From an uncultured Chitinophaga sp. (lineage in GTDB: Bacteria > Bacteroidota > Bacteroidia > Chitinophagales > Chitinophagaceae), in contig NZ_CABHOU010000042.1 of the NCBI RefSeq assembly GCF_902168175.1, positions 62,001 through 126,000 of the forward strand: a stretch of DNA of 64,000 bases. Reading direction: 5' to 3'. The stretch's first letter is position 1. The number at the start of each line of letters is the position of its first letter. The notes beneath the pieces were generated by a model. The model was not told the origin of the DNA, did not search any database, and saw only the letters and a list, made by a program, of their open reading frames with translations. Both the position numbers and the translations under genes were made by a program. Positions 25,824 to 35,217 of the stretch are shown here, piece by piece.

Positions 25824-28427
25824 ATGAGGTGCCTGGTTACCGCTATCGCAATAATGTGCTGTTGTCAGTTATCTGCTTTTGCACAGAACCAATCGGTTAT
25901 GAAACCGGCTGGCGATACCATGGAGGTGAAATCACTGCTGGACGAGGCGCAGTTATTGATTTATAAACCTGGTGAACTGCCTGCAGACCTGAACACCGCA
26001 CAGCGATTACTGGACCGGGCATCTGCACTTTTTCCCAGGCTATCGTACCTGGCTGGCGAAACAAGAGCGATGACCCTTCAATTCCAGTTACTGGCAGAAG
26101 CGCTCGATCACCCAAAGATACAAGCACTGTTACCCAAACTTACACCTGCACAGCGTTGTGCCTTTTTGAAGCGGGTGACCAGCAGTACTACATCCCATGG
26201 CCGTTATGACGAAACGTTGATGTATGCCGGCATTATGAAAGATGAAGCCCTGCGTGCCAATCTGCCTGCTATGGCCAACGAAGCCGAGTACTATATTTCG
26301 CGCGCTTACACGCACAAGCGGGAATGGCGGAAGATGAAAGAATCTTATATGCTGCAGATCGCGTATCATCGTAGCGTCAATAATCCAAAAAACGAACTGC
26401 GGGCTTGGGATATGCTCAATTATAGTCTGGCTGATACGGATACCTTGTTTCCCTCAAAGACATATGTACAGGAGCAGATACTGTCGCTTAGTACACGGCT
26501 GGGAGATAAAGTTACATATGCCAAAGGGCTGATGGATGTGGGTGTTACGCATTTTGTTTTGGGCCGGTTGCAAAAGGCGGAAGAAACGTTGCTTGCTGCC
26601 GACGATTTGATGAAAAAGGCTGGTTACAAAGAACGATATGAGGTGTACGAATGGCTCAGTTATCTTTCTACCGTAAAGGCGGATGCAGCAAAAGCTGTTT
26701 ATTACGCCGAGGCATCACGCGATAACCGGCGTGAAACGGGAAAAGATGATGGCGAATTTAGCTACCACTGCATGCTTGCGAATATGTACACAACGTTCGG
26801 ACAGGAAGACCGTTTTTACGAGGAGATGTCTAAAATGACAGTGGGCGTTTATCCGGAAACGGTACCATGGGCATCAGACATTGTAGCGTTTGCCAGGAAA
26901 TTTAACTTTGAGCAAAATGCAAGGGTCGCTATTGAATACCTTACCCGGCGTATGTCGGATGGCCGTGTACACTTCACTGATCATGACCTTATGTACGCCC
27001 ACTCAGTGCTGGGGAAATTCTATGTATCCCTTAACCAGCCGCAAACTGCGCTTAAACACATGTTGATTGCCGAAAGCCGGATCGATATGAACGCGAAATA
27101 CCGCTTTTCCACAGTGGCCGAACTTTTCCTGGACATCGCCGAAGAATATTACAAGCTTCGCAGCTACGATTCTGCTGCCAAATACCTTCGGCGGATTGAA
27201 GGTTTGCCGAAAGGTCAGGTGGCGGTGAGGGCGAGGCGGGAAATGCACAAATTATCTTATCGGATCGATTCTATCCAGGGGCGTTACCAGTCTGCATTAT
27301 GGCATTCTGCCCAGCAAAAGATACTGAGTGATTCGGTGTTTAGTATTGAGAAATGGGGGCAGATGCAGGACTTCGAGATGAAGTATCAAACCGCCCGGAA
27401 AGACCAGGAGCTGAATCAACGCAGCCAGCAAATTTCATGGCTTACATCACAGTCTGAATTGAGAGAGGCGCTCTTTAAGCAAACCGACCTGGCCGCCCGG
27501 CAGCGCGATATGCTCAAAGACCGTGACGTACAGCAGGCAAAAAACGAGATACAACAACGGGAAGACTCGCTTAAAAATAAAGAGGAGCGTATCAGGTTCC
27601 TCAATAACGAAGCGCGGTTGCAACAGGGGTTATTGGCACAAACGCGTACCACCCGTAACGTGATCATCCTGGCCGCCATACTTTTATTCGTTCTTCTCCT
27701 GCTGATCTGTAACCGGTATTTGCTGAAGCAACGGAACAACAGGGAACTGGAAAAACAAAAAGCGCTCATCAGCCATAAAAATGAATCGCTGGGTAAATTG
27801 CTCAGTGAAAAAGAATGGTTGCTGAAAGAAGTGCATCACCGTGTAAAGAATAACCTGCAGGTGGTGATGAGCCTGTTAAACATACAATCATTCTACTTAC
27901 AGGACGATAATGCCATATCAGCCATCCGCGACAGCCAGCGCCGTGTAAACGCTATTTCACTCATCCACAAAAAGCTATATCAGTCCGACAACCCGGCGTT
28001 GGTAGATATGCCGCTGTATATCTGCGAGCTGGTTGATTACCTGCGTGATTATGCAGATGGACGTGGTAACATTAAGATCGAACTGGATATTGCACCGGTA
28101 TCGCTGGATGTACGAAAAGCCCTTCCGATCGGGCTTATTTTAAATGAATCAATTACCAATGCATTCAAATACGCCTTTCCTGACAATGCCGATGGTGTTG
28201 TGCTTGTGTCGCTTAAAGGCACTGGTAAAGGGCTGATGGAGTTACAGATAGCGGACGATGGGATAGGTTTACGGCAACATGTTAATGATACATCCAAATC
28301 GCTCGGCATGAGCCTGATGGAAGGGCTGGCCAAAGATATGGACGGTGAACTGACCATTGAAAGTGAGCATGGCGCCACTTTTCGCGTCGTGTTTCCGGCA
28401 GCCTTACAAGACAATGGTGTGGAGTAA
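25824..28427 (+). CDS. Sensor histidine kinase with periplasmic TPR region (HisKA_2 type), copy 2
   Basis: The 867-residue protein has the same build as the copy upstream: signal peptide ending SAFAQ, helical TPR sensor region, coiled coil, a membrane segment (IILAAILLFVLLLLI), then EVHHRVKNNLQVVMSLLNIQ, ILNESITNAFKYAF and IADDGIGL. The kinase core is nearly identical to copy 1, while the sensor regions differ at many positions, so they likely sense different cues and share a downstream partner. No response regulator is adjacent. It ends 2 bases before the convergent serine hydrolase gene. Confidence 0.9.
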   Translation: MRCLVTAIAIMCCCQLSAFAQNQSVMKPAGDTMEVKSLLDEAQLLIYKPGELPADLNTAQRLLDRASALFPRLSYLAGETRAMTLQFQLLAEALDHPKIQALLPKLTPAQRCAFLKRVTSSTTSHGRYDETLMYAGIMKDEALRANLPAMANEAEYYISRAYTHKREWRKMKESYMLQIAYHRSVNNPKNELRAWDMLNYSLADTDTLFPSKTYVQEQILSLSTRLGDKVTYAKGLMDVGVTHFVLGRLQKAEETLLAADDLMKKAGYKERYEVYEWLSYLSTVKADAAKAVYYAEASRDNRRETGKDDGEFSYHCMLANMYTTFGQEDRFYEEMSKMTVGVYPETVPWASDIVAFARKFNFEQNARVAIEYLTRRMSDGRVHFTDHDLMYAHSVLGKFYVSLNQPQTALKHMLIAESRIDMNAKYRFSTVAELFLDIAEEYYKLRSYDSAAKYLRRIEGLPKGQVAVRARREMHKLSYRIDSIQGRYQSALWHSAQQKILSDSVFSIEKWGQMQDFEMKYQTARKDQELNQRSQQISWLTSQSELREALFKQTDLAARQRDMLKDRDVQQAKNEIQQREDSLKNKEERIRFLNNEARLQQGLLAQTRTTRNVIILAAILLFVLLLLICNRYLLKQRNNRELEKQKALISHKNESLGKLLSEKEWLLKEVHHRVKNNLQVVMSLLNIQSFYLQDDNAISAIRDSQRRVNAISLIHKKLYQSDNPALVDMPLYICELVDYLRDYADGRGNIKIELDIAPVSLDVRKALPIGLILNESITNAFKYAFPDNADGVVLVSLKGTGKGLMELQIADDGIGLRQHVNDTSKSLGMSLMEGLAKDMDGELTIESEHGATFRVVFPAALQDNGVE

Positions 28428-28429
28428 TG

Positions 28430-29611
28430 TTAGCGTTTATAGGGCAAATACCTATGCCATTGCCAGGGCGTGTACCTGTCGCCGATAGCCGTTTCCAGTA
28501 ATTGTTTATAAATGCTTTCGCCATTGTCACTATTGGTCATAATGAGTACACCAGCCTTCATTGCCGGGAAAAGAATACAATAATGCTGAAATCCATCGCC
28601 ATGCCCTTCTTTAAATGCGCCCCATCCATAGGGTGTTTTAAGCAGTCCCCAGCCCAGGCCATAACTAAGGCTGATGGATTGATGATATTGGCCGGAAGTG
28701 TCTTTCCAGGCTTCGGGCCCGAACTGGTATTGGCTGCGCAAGGGTACCTGCGGGGTAAACATCGTATGGGTAGATGTTGCACTCAGGATTTTCTGCTGCA
28801 GCACACCTTTGAAAAATAGGGTGAGATCGTCGAAGCTGGTTTCGAGCGTGCTGGGGGCGCGAGGTTCATTGTCTTTATCCTTTTCGTATAATTTATCGTC
28901 GGGCTGGTGGCCGTAGGCAAAATCGCTTTCGTAAGCAGGCAGCCACTGGTAGGCAGAGTGCTGCATATGCAGCGGTGTGAAAATAATTTCATCGGCCATT
29001 TCCTGCAAAGTCCTTCCAGTCATTCGCTCCAAAACAGTTTGGAGATATACCATGCCCTCGCCTGAATAGGCATAACGCGAACCGGGTGTGAACCGGATAT
29101 GCGGTTGCTGGTCGGGCATGTCCCAACGCCAGTTAGGTAAGCCGCTGGTATGCGAAAGGCACATGCGTGCGGTGATCTGGCGATAAGCGGTATCTGTTTT
29201 GAAATGCTCGTAATGGTCTTGCCACTTTGTTCGGGTCGGGTATTCATAAATGGGCTTATCGAGATAATCCTGCAATGGTTTGTCGAGGTCCAGGCGGCCT
29301 TGTTCCACCAGCTTCATCACCAATACAGCGAAAACCGCTTTGCTTAACGAGGCGCCGTAGATATTGGTTTGGCCGGTTAGCGGTGCTTTGGTGTCGGCCC
29401 GTTTATAGCCAAATGTTTGCTGGTATACAACTTCGTTATTATTGAAAACACTGACGCCGATTCCCTGTACATGTGCGGCCCCCACCAGGTATTTAATTTC
29501 TTCGGTGAGTTCATCGGCTGATATCCGTGAACCGTCGATCCTTTTGATTTGTTGGGCGGAGGCAGTTAAACTAATACAAAGAAATAGAAGCAGGGTTTGG
29601 GTTGGGCGCAT
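28430..29611 (-). CDS. Serine hydrolase, class C beta-lactamase/penicillin-binding family
   Basis: The 393-residue protein has a signal peptide (LFLCISLTASAQ) and the SxxK nucleophile motif in GASLSKAVFA near residue 90. The YxN-type segment is YAYSGEGMVYLQ, and the GHGDGFQHY region near the C-terminus stands in the position of the third motif. Such proteins are secreted or periplasmic esterases, D-aminopeptidases or beta-lactamase relatives; the substrate is not predictable. It is transcribed toward the kinase pair with no space between stops. Confidence 0.85.
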   Translation of the reverse strand: MRPTQTLLLFLCISLTASAQQIKRIDGSRISADELTEEIKYLVGAAHVQGIGVSVFNNNEVVYQQTFGYKRADTKAPLTGQTNIYGASLSKAVFAVLVMKLVEQGRLDLDKPLQDYLDKPIYEYPTRTKWQDHYEHFKTDTAYRQITARMCLSHTSGLPNWRWDMPDQQPHIRFTPGSRYAYSGEGMVYLQTVLERMTGRTLQEMADEIIFTPLHMQHSAYQWLPAYESDFAYGHQPDDKLYEKDKDNEPRAPSTLETSFDDLTLFFKGVLQQKILSATSTHTMFTPQVPLRSQYQFGPEAWKDTSGQYHQSISLSYGLGWGLLKTPYGWGAFKEGHGDGFQHYCILFPAMKAGVLIMTNSDNGESIYKQLLETAIGDRYTPWQWHRYLPYKR

Positions 29612-29676
29612 ATGCTGGGATGTTTTAAGATAGTTTAAGATAAGGAATTTTTGACAGTAGGCGTAATGGAGGTATT

Positions 29677-29743
29677 GGCCTGGTCAGCGGTTTGGGGCTG
29701 AAGGGAGTGACACAACGGCGGCCTGGTCAGCGGTTTGCGGCTG
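29677..29743. repeat. Near-perfect 24-bp direct repeat
   Basis: GGCCTGGTCAGCGGTTTGGGGCTG at 29677-29700 recurs at 29720-29743 with one change (GCGGCTG for GGGGCTG). It lies in the 143-base gap between the serine hydrolase start and the GNAT gene end. Purpose unknown; it may be a slippage duplication or a small repeat family. Confidence 0.7.
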
Positions 29744-29754
29744 GAAACAAGCTT

Positions 29755-30297
29755 TTATACTTTCCGATAGTTGTGATCCCGGGAAATAGCATACAGGAAA
29801 TTAGTTTTCGGTGCTTCACCAAAATAAGCCACCGTTTCTTCCCCTACTTTCGTTGCTCCCACCCGTTCTATCGCAATCTGAGAACGGAGGTTGGTTGCGC
29901 CGATATGAAAATATACGGTGGATACAGACTTGAACGCGTAATCCAGCATCATCTCCTTAACGGCCCGGTTAATACCTTTGCCCCAGTAATTTGTCGTGTA
30001 AAAAGTATACCCGATAAATATAGAATCGTTTACACTGTTATAGTCGTAAAAGCGGGTACTTCCAATTACTTTACCGATGGATTTATCAGTGATCGTAAAC
30101 GCTCCGTTACTTTCCAGCGCCCCTTTGAAAAAGCTGCGAAATACCTCTTCCTGCCAACGGTCTTTGTTTGGATGCTGCTCCCATATCTTTGGGTCAGCTG
30201 CGGCTGCGTACAACGCTTCAAAGTCGTTTTCCTGCAGCGGACGGAGTATGATATTCCCGGTTTCCAGTGTCGGTTTGGTATTAAATCCTGCGTTCAT
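29755..30297 (-). CDS. GNAT family acetyltransferase (RimJ/RimL-like)
   Basis: The ATG at 30297 gives 180 residues beginning MNAGFNTKPTLETGNIILRP; the longer frame to 30414 adds a leader unlike the family. It has the GNAT acetyl-CoA site as YTFYTTNYWGKGINRAVKEM, followed by the NLRSQIAIERVGATKVG segment typical of RimJ/RimL N-acetyltransferases. Substrate (protein N-terminus, amine or antibiotic) is not determined. No signal peptide. It is transcribed away from purK. Confidence 0.85.
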   Translation of the reverse strand: MNAGFNTKPTLETGNIILRPLQENDFEALYAAAADPKIWEQHPNKDRWQEEVFRSFFKGALESNGAFTITDKSIGKVIGSTRFYDYNSVNDSIFIGYTFYTTNYWGKGINRAVKEMMLDYAFKSVSTVYFHIGATNLRSQIAIERVGATKVGEETVAYFGEAPKTNFLYAISRDHNYRKV

Positions 30298-30536
30298 CCT
30301 GATGATATTAGGTTGTAAAGTTACAGAATGGATGGATGATGTGTGTAGTCCATTCCCAAGATCGAGGATTAGTCCCTGGCGTAGTGATTTATTACAGAAT
30401 AGCTCAAAATCCAAGAAATGTAAGTTTTACGAGATTTTTATGTATTTGTATATCAATTTGTTCGCTCCGGGTCCGGGATGTGCCAATAGCAGCATGCGTA
30501 AGAGAACGGCATTAAGGTCATTTAGCAATAGTTTTA

Positions 30537-30544
30537 TACCTTTG
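30537..30544 (+). promoter_or_regulatory. -7 promoter element of the purKE operon
   Basis: TACCTTTG matches TAnnTTTG exactly, 17 bases before the purK ATG at 30562, so the leader is short (about 10 bases). Confidence 0.6.
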
Positions 30545-30561
30545 CAACCCAATTGAAGGTT

Positions 30562-31680
30562 ATGCTCGAAAATTTGAAAATAGGAATATTAGGAGGCGGT
30601 CAGCTGGGGAGTATGCTTATAAGGCATGCGGTGGATTTCGGCCTCAGCATTTCAGTACTGGATAAGGACACAAATGCGCCTTGTGTACGTTATACTTCTT
30701 CTTTTTTCCCTGGCGACCCCAAATCGTATGAGGCGGTGTTGGAATTTGGTAAGGGACTTGATGTAATTACGATAGAAATGGAGGCGGTAAATATTGACGC
30801 CTTACAACAACTCGCAAAGCAAGGAGTGAAGGTGTTTCCTGCTCCCGATACAATTAAAATAATCCAGGATAAGTATACTCAAAAACAATTCCTGCTGTCG
30901 CACAATATACCGGTAGTGCCGGGTGTGGCTGTTGACGGTAAAAGTGATTTGCACAACTACGAAAATAAATTGCCGGGCTGCCTTAAAAAGCGCCGCGATG
31001 GTTATGACGGCTACGGGGTGATGGTGTTGAAAACGAGCGCAGATATTGCTACTGCTTTTGATGCGCCGTCTGTGCTGGAAGAGCTGGTAGATATCAAACA
31101 CGAAATTGCTGTCATCGTAGCAAGAAACGAACATGGTGCTGTAAAATGCTATGATCCCGTGATGATGGAGTTTTCTGAAGAGAAGTTCGTACTGGAGTCA
31201 CAGATTGCGCCGGCACTGATAGATGAAGCGATCGTGAAAGAAGCCACCTCGCTTGCTGAGAAAATTGCGGATGCGTTGCAGCTCGTTGGTATTTTGGCAG
31301 TCGAAATGTTTATCACGAAAGATAATAGAATCCTGGTGAATGAACTCGCGCCAAGACCACACAACAGCGGTCATCACACGATAGAAGCCAGTACTACCTC
31401 TCAGTACGAGCAACTGCTCCGCGCTATATTAGGTTTGCCCCTGGGCGACACCAGCCTTCATCTTCCCTCTTTAATGATGAACATCCTGGAAACCGAAGCA
31501 CTGAATTCGAACAGGCAGGAAAAGTTACAGCGCCTGCTCGATTTGCCGGGAGTACATCTTCACTGGTATGGTAAAAAGGGAGGCCGGCCAGGCCGGAAAG
31601 TAGGGCATATCACCATCACAGGCAATACGATGGAAAACATTGTATCAAAAGCTGAAACAGTTCGGGAAATTCTAAATTAA
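30562..31680 (+). CDS. purK: PurK, 5-(carboxyamino)imidazole ribonucleotide synthase
   Basis: This ATP-grasp enzyme carboxylates aminoimidazole ribonucleotide with ATP and bicarbonate in purine synthesis. The 372-residue protein shows the N-terminal Rossmann motif [15 protein letters not shown], the ATP-grasp segment [17 protein letters not shown], and the metal-binding [18 protein letters not shown]. The frame has a TTG three codons earlier; the ATG at 30562 is preferred. Only 5 bases separate it from purE, whose product rearranges the carboxyl group, so the two genes form an operon. Confidence 0.96.
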   Translation: MLENLKIGILGGGQLGSMLIRHAVDFGLSISVLDKDTNAPCVRYTSSFFPGDPKSYEAVLEFGKGLDVITIEMEAVNIDALQQLAKQGVKVFPAPDTIKIIQDKYTQKQFLLSHNIPVVPGVAVDGKSDLHNYENKLPGCLKKRRDGYDGYGVMVLKTSADIATAFDAPSVLEELVDIKHEIAVIVARNEHGAVKCYDPVMMEFSEEKFVLESQIAPALIDEAIVKEATSLAEKIADALQLVGILAVEMFITKDNRILVNELAPRPHNSGHHTIEASTTSQYEQLLRAILGLPLGDTSLHLPSLMMNILETEALNSNRQEKLQRLLDLPGVHLHWYGKKGGRPGRKVGHITITGNTMENIVSKAETVREILN

Positions 31681-31685
31681 AAAAT

Positions 31686-32183
31686 ATGAAACAGGTAGAA
31701 GTAGGCATTATTATGGGCAGTAGTTCCGATGCGCCTATTATGCGTCAGGCTATAGAGGTGTTAAAGAAATTCGACATCGGTTACGAGTTTAACGTAGTGT
31801 CGGCCCACCGTAGCCCCCAGAGAATGTTTGAGTATGCAGCTACCGCGGAAGAACGTGGTTTGAAGATCATCATCGCAGGTGCCGGTGGTGCGGCGCATCT
31901 TCCAGGGATGGTTGCCGCCATTACCACTTTACCTGTAGTAGGTGTACCCATTAAATCTTCCAACTCTCTCGATGGCTGGGATTCCCTGTTGTCTATCGTG
32001 CAAATGCCCGCCGACATTCCTGTAGCCACAGTAGGTGTAAATGGCGCGCGTAATGCGGGGTTACTGGCCGTGCAGATACTGGGAACCAGTAACAGTGAGC
32101 TGAGGCAGCAGCTGGCAGCCATGAAGAAAGAGAATAATGACAAGGTGGCCAAGCAGAATGAGACCTTAGGTCAGTTTGAATAG
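31686..32183 (+). CDS. purE: PurE, 5-(carboxyamino)imidazole ribonucleotide mutase
   Basis: PurE converts N5-CAIR to 4-carboxy-AIR after PurK in the purine pathway. The 165-residue protein has the class I features [24 protein letters not shown] with the active-site histidine, [15 protein letters not shown], and [17 protein letters not shown]. Length is normal for the bacterial mutase. Second and last gene of the purKE operon, followed by a terminator. Confidence 0.96.
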   Translation: MKQVEVGIIMGSSSDAPIMRQAIEVLKKFDIGYEFNVVSAHRSPQRMFEYAATAEERGLKIIIAGAGGAAHLPGMVAAITTLPVVGVPIKSSNSLDGWDSLLSIVQMPADIPVATVGVNGARNAGLLAVQILGTSNSELRQQLAAMKKENNDKVAKQNETLGQFE

Positions 32184-32298
32184 GAGGTAAAGGTCATGAA
32201 ATTTTCACGCCATTATATTTGACCTTACGTAGTTACTATTGTCAGGGCATTATGTAGCCGTGGCTAACTTGGCCGTAATAGTTATAAAGTATTTTGAG

Positions 32299-32330
32299 AA
32301 ACCCGCAGACTTGATGTGTGCGGGTTTTCT
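32299..32330 (+). terminator. Rho-independent terminator after purE
   Basis: AAACCCGCA at 32299-32307 pairs with TGCGGGTTT at 32319-32327 over an 11-base loop, followed by TCTTTTG. Confidence 0.8.
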
Positions 32331-32434
32331 TTTGCATTTGATCAAAGCCAATGGCTGATCAAGCTTGCTGATCTAGAAAGGAAACGTAATTGTATCCCTG
32401 GCGAAATATTACTTCGATGATACGCCTAGCGATA

Positions 32435-32560
32435 AAAGATCAGATCTTCATGATGAGGTATTCCTGAAGTTTGCATGCCTGCCGTAACTGCTCGCTGCGG
32501 TAACCTTTCGTTTGCATATGTTTTTTTTAAACTGCAATATTGATGATAAGGTCTTTGCTG
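32435..32560 (-). pseudogene. Decayed partial copy of the gene at 40101-40676
   Basis: AAAGATCAGATCTTCAT at 32435-32451 is identical to 40113-40129, the 3' end of the intact gene. From 32457 the sequence again follows the intact copy from 40231 on: AGGTATTCCT, GCATGCCTGCCG and GCGGTAACC match with scattered changes. About 100 bases present in the intact gene are missing, and the frame is broken. This is the main content of the 504-base gap between purE and the endonuclease gene; the rest of that gap shows nothing I can name. Confidence 0.7.
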
Positions 32561-32687
32561 AAGGTGAGGGGCTCGGACGGACAATTGGCCTGCAGATTAA
32601 AAAGTTCAGGATAATTTCAGCGAGATTATTTAACTTGAAAGCAAGATTATCAAAACAGTAAACTAAATATCAAACCCACTCACCCCT

Positions 32688-33899
32688 ATGGCACAGGATA
32701 TCTTTAATGGAATCCAGGTGGAACATGTCGTTGCTGCAATTTTGGAAATAGACAGAAATGGCGTTCGCAAAGGGCGACGTGATACCCCATATGATCTCGT
32801 TTACAACAATAAGCTTTATTCTCCCACATATGTGCTGTCTTTGGCCGCGAGGCATGCTACCGGTGAAGAATTAGATTCAGATGGGTTTGATGAGGGAGTG
32901 AAAGCCAATGCAGTTCAATTACTAAAAGATTTAAATTTCCAACTAGATATTGCCACTAAGATTGGTGCGCCATTATCTTTTTGGTGGGTTAATCACAAGC
33001 AAACAGGTAAAATAGAAGTAGATGAAGGTTATATTTGGTCACCTAAGAGAAAGAATAATGGATCCGATAATCAAACCTACATCAATTTGACAAAGACAAC
33101 CTTGGGAGATATTATCTTTTCTTATGTTGGGGGTGAAATTATTGCTGTCGGTAAGGTAATTGCTATGGTTCAAGATGCGGAACGCCCAGCGGATTTTGGT
33201 AAAGTTGGGCATCAATGGGATGAAAAGGGCTGGTTAGTAGGAGTGGAATGGCAAAGGCTATTGAATCCATTGGTTCCAAAAAAACATCTAATTGAGATTG
33301 TTCAATTACTTCCAACTAAACATTCCCCTATACAAGCAAATGGCAATGGAAATCAAGGTGTTTATCTTGCTGAAATAGGGATTGATCTAGGAAGTAAATT
33401 GTTGTCGTTAATAGAAATCGACAATTATGGTATTGGCGAAGTGATTCACGATATTGATACGCGGCTTAAGGAAAGGTTGCAAGAAAGAGATATTGAGAAT
33501 GCGCCAATCCCAGTGACTCAGAAGCGACAGTTAGTTCTCTCCCGGGTAGGGCAGGGGTTGTTTCGCATGAATGTTCAAAAAATAGAATCAAAGTGCCGTG
33601 TTACTGGCTTGTCAGATAAAAGATTGTTGATTGCTAGTCACATAAAGCCATGGAGGGTTTCTTCCAATAAAGAACGGCTCGATGGGAATAATGGCCTATT
33701 ATTATCTCCTCACATTGACAAATTATTTGACAAAGGTTGGATTTCATTTTCTGAAGAAGGAGGCCTTCTTGTTTGCAAGAATAAAATCCGGCCTATCTTA
33801 AACACTTGGTCGATAGATGCTAATATGTTTGTCGGTACTTTTACGTATCAACAAAAAGCTTACTTGGAATATCACCGAGCTGAAATTTTCAAAGGATGA
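32688..33899 (+). CDS. EVE-like/HNH endonuclease, probable modification-dependent restriction enzyme
   Basis: The 403-residue protein seems to have three parts. Residues 8-85 (GVRKGRRDTPYDLVYNNKLY, then YVLSLAARHATG) resemble the N-terminal domain of ScoMcrA-type restriction enzymes. Residues 97-205 look like a PUA/EVE-type reader domain (FWWVNHKQTG, GDIIFSYVGGEIIAVGKVIA, WLVGVEWQRL). Residues 300-355 are an HNH nuclease of the HNH_2 type: CRVTG, ASHIKPW with His318, DGNNGLLLSPHIDKLFD with His342. Such fusions cut DNA carrying modified bases, often phage DNA. The gene is AT-rich relative to its neighbours and overlaps the NUDIX gene by 4 bases (ATGA). Confidence 0.8.
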   Translation: MAQDIFNGIQVEHVVAAILEIDRNGVRKGRRDTPYDLVYNNKLYSPTYVLSLAARHATGEELDSDGFDEGVKANAVQLLKDLNFQLDIATKIGAPLSFWWVNHKQTGKIEVDEGYIWSPKRKNNGSDNQTYINLTKTTLGDIIFSYVGGEIIAVGKVIAMVQDAERPADFGKVGHQWDEKGWLVGVEWQRLLNPLVPKKHLIEIVQLLPTKHSPIQANGNGNQGVYLAEIGIDLGSKLLSLIEIDNYGIGEVIHDIDTRLKERLQERDIENAPIPVTQKRQLVLSRVGQGLFRMNVQKIESKCRVTGLSDKRLLIASHIKPWRVSSNKERLDGNNGLLLSPHIDKLFDKGWISFSEEGGLLVCKNKIRPILNTWSIDANMFVGTFTYQQKAYLEYHRAEIFKG

Positions 33900-34297
33900 A
33901 TCCAATAAATGTTACTTGCGCGATTGTTCTAAAAGAAGGCAGAGTTCTGGCAGCCCAGCGCAGCGAAAATATGTCGGTGCCTTTAAAATGGGAGTTTCCA
34001 GGGGGTAAAATTATTGAGGGAGAGTCCGAAGAGGAATGTATAATGCGAGAGGTATATGAGGAACTAAACCTTAAAATTGTTATTAGGGATAAGTTAGGTA
34101 ATAGTTTGTTCAATTACGGGAATTTTACTGTAATACTCACGCCATTTGTTGTTGATTATGTAGAAAGTGAAATCATTTTGTATGAACATCGTCAGATCGG
34201 ATGGTTCACACGTAATGAGTTAAAAGAATTAGACTGGGCTCCTGCTGACATAGCGATTCTAGATGAATTTTTGAATAGTTCATTTATCGTGCATTAA
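33896..34297 (+). CDS. NUDIX hydrolase, MutT-like (deoxy)nucleoside triphosphate pyrophosphohydrolase
   Basis: The 133-residue protein has an intact NUDIX box at about residues 36-58: GGKIIEGESEEECIMREVYE followed by EL, matching Gx5Ex7REUxEExxU. WEFPGGK and the C-terminal FTRNELKELDWAPAD segment are typical of MutT/CTP-type pyrophosphohydrolases. Its start codon overlaps the stop of the endonuclease gene, so translation is coupled. A role in removing modified nucleotides alongside a modification-sensing nuclease is inferred. No other gene follows on this strand. Confidence 0.9.
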   Translation: MNPINVTCAIVLKEGRVLAAQRSENMSVPLKWEFPGGKIIEGESEEECIMREVYEELNLKIVIRDKLGNSLFNYGNFTVILTPFVVDYVESEIILYEHRQIGWFTRNELKELDWAPADIAILDEFLNSSFIVH

Positions 34298-34328
34298 AAT
34301 AGGTATTCTAACAGCCTTAAGACCGATT

Positions 34329-34877
34329 TTACTTCCAGACAACCGAAATGTCTTTGAATTGGAGTTCCCCGTTTTTGTAATTCGCTGAAGGAAGATAGTA
34401 TTTAACGGAGATAAGTTTAAAGACCGCAACAGAAGGTTCAACATCCTTAAACTGGAAAACAAACTTTAATGGTACATCTTTATTGATGGTACTAGCATAT
34501 ACATCCGTTCCAATCTTGCTTCCGGAGGGCTTATAAGCATTACCTTGCAAGTCAACACCTCTTGCATAACTATCGGGCGAAAAGTTGATGCTTTTATCTG
34601 TTTCTTTGTTGGTTATCAGAAATTCAAGCTTTACATTTTTTTCCACTTTACTACCAATGCAACTTAGTAATTGAAAATCCATACTGTCGATCGATTCAGT
34701 CTTAAGACTTGACTGAAAAATGGCTAATGTTTTTCGAAAATAATCATTATCATGTTTCAATGTTTCTATCTCTTGTTGCAATTTTTTATTTTGTTCTGCC
34801 AATGTCTGTCCAAATACGTGGTGGTATTGGGTGAAGGCAAGAATAAACAAGGGCACGATAATGAGATGTTTTTTCAT
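34329..34877 (-). CDS. Secreted protein of unknown function with N-terminal coiled coil
   Basis: The ATG at 34877 gives a clear signal peptide (MKKHLIIVPLFILAFTQYHH, cleavage near VFGQ). The mature protein opens with a coiled coil (AEQNKKLQQEIETLKHDN), followed by a beta-rich domain of about 110 residues ending FKDISVVWK. I do not recognise a family. It is AT-rich like the endonuclease-NUDIX unit and converges on it, ending 31 bases beyond the NUDIX stop. Confidence 0.6.
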   Translation of the reverse strand: MKKHLIIVPLFILAFTQYHHVFGQTLAEQNKKLQQEIETLKHDNDYFRKTLAIFQSSLKTESIDSMDFQLLSCIGSKVEKNVKLEFLITNKETDKSINFSPDSYARGVDLQGNAYKPSGSKIGTDVYASTINKDVPLKFVFQFKDVEPSVAVFKLISVKYYLPSANYKNGELQFKDISVVWK

Positions 34878-35021
34878 TTGGATTTTTTTCGGGTAACTCA
34901 AAATATTAAAAGAAGTAGTGTTCCAAATTTATATAAAAAAATCGGAAAGTCATTATTTAGTAAAGACAATCTAAGAATGTAGCTCCAATGATTATCCTGA
35001 ATTTTTTGCCTGCAGCAATGA

Positions 35022-35174
35022 ACGGTTTGGTGGATATATCTCCGTGACTGTATATTGGGCGTTTATCTGGTCGATCATATACACCTTAATATGGGTTCAA
35101 TTATTGATGATCCTTACAGTATTTCTCCGCTTTATGCTAAAGTAGCGCTATCTGAAGTAGAAGGAATGATATAA
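35022..35174 (+). pseudogene. Possible C-terminal remnant of a protein gene
   Basis: An open stretch without a good start codon reads YLVDHIHLNMGSIIDD, then a proline/tyrosine segment (PYSISPLYAKVALSEVEG), and stops at 35174. The composition is protein-like but the piece is short and unassigned. It is the only thing I see in the 340 bases between 34878 and 35217 besides the leader of the flavin oxidoreductase. Confidence 0.25.
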
Positions 35175-35217
35175 TATCTATCTTTATAAAGACTATTTTA
35201 CAACCGAAAAGAGACGT

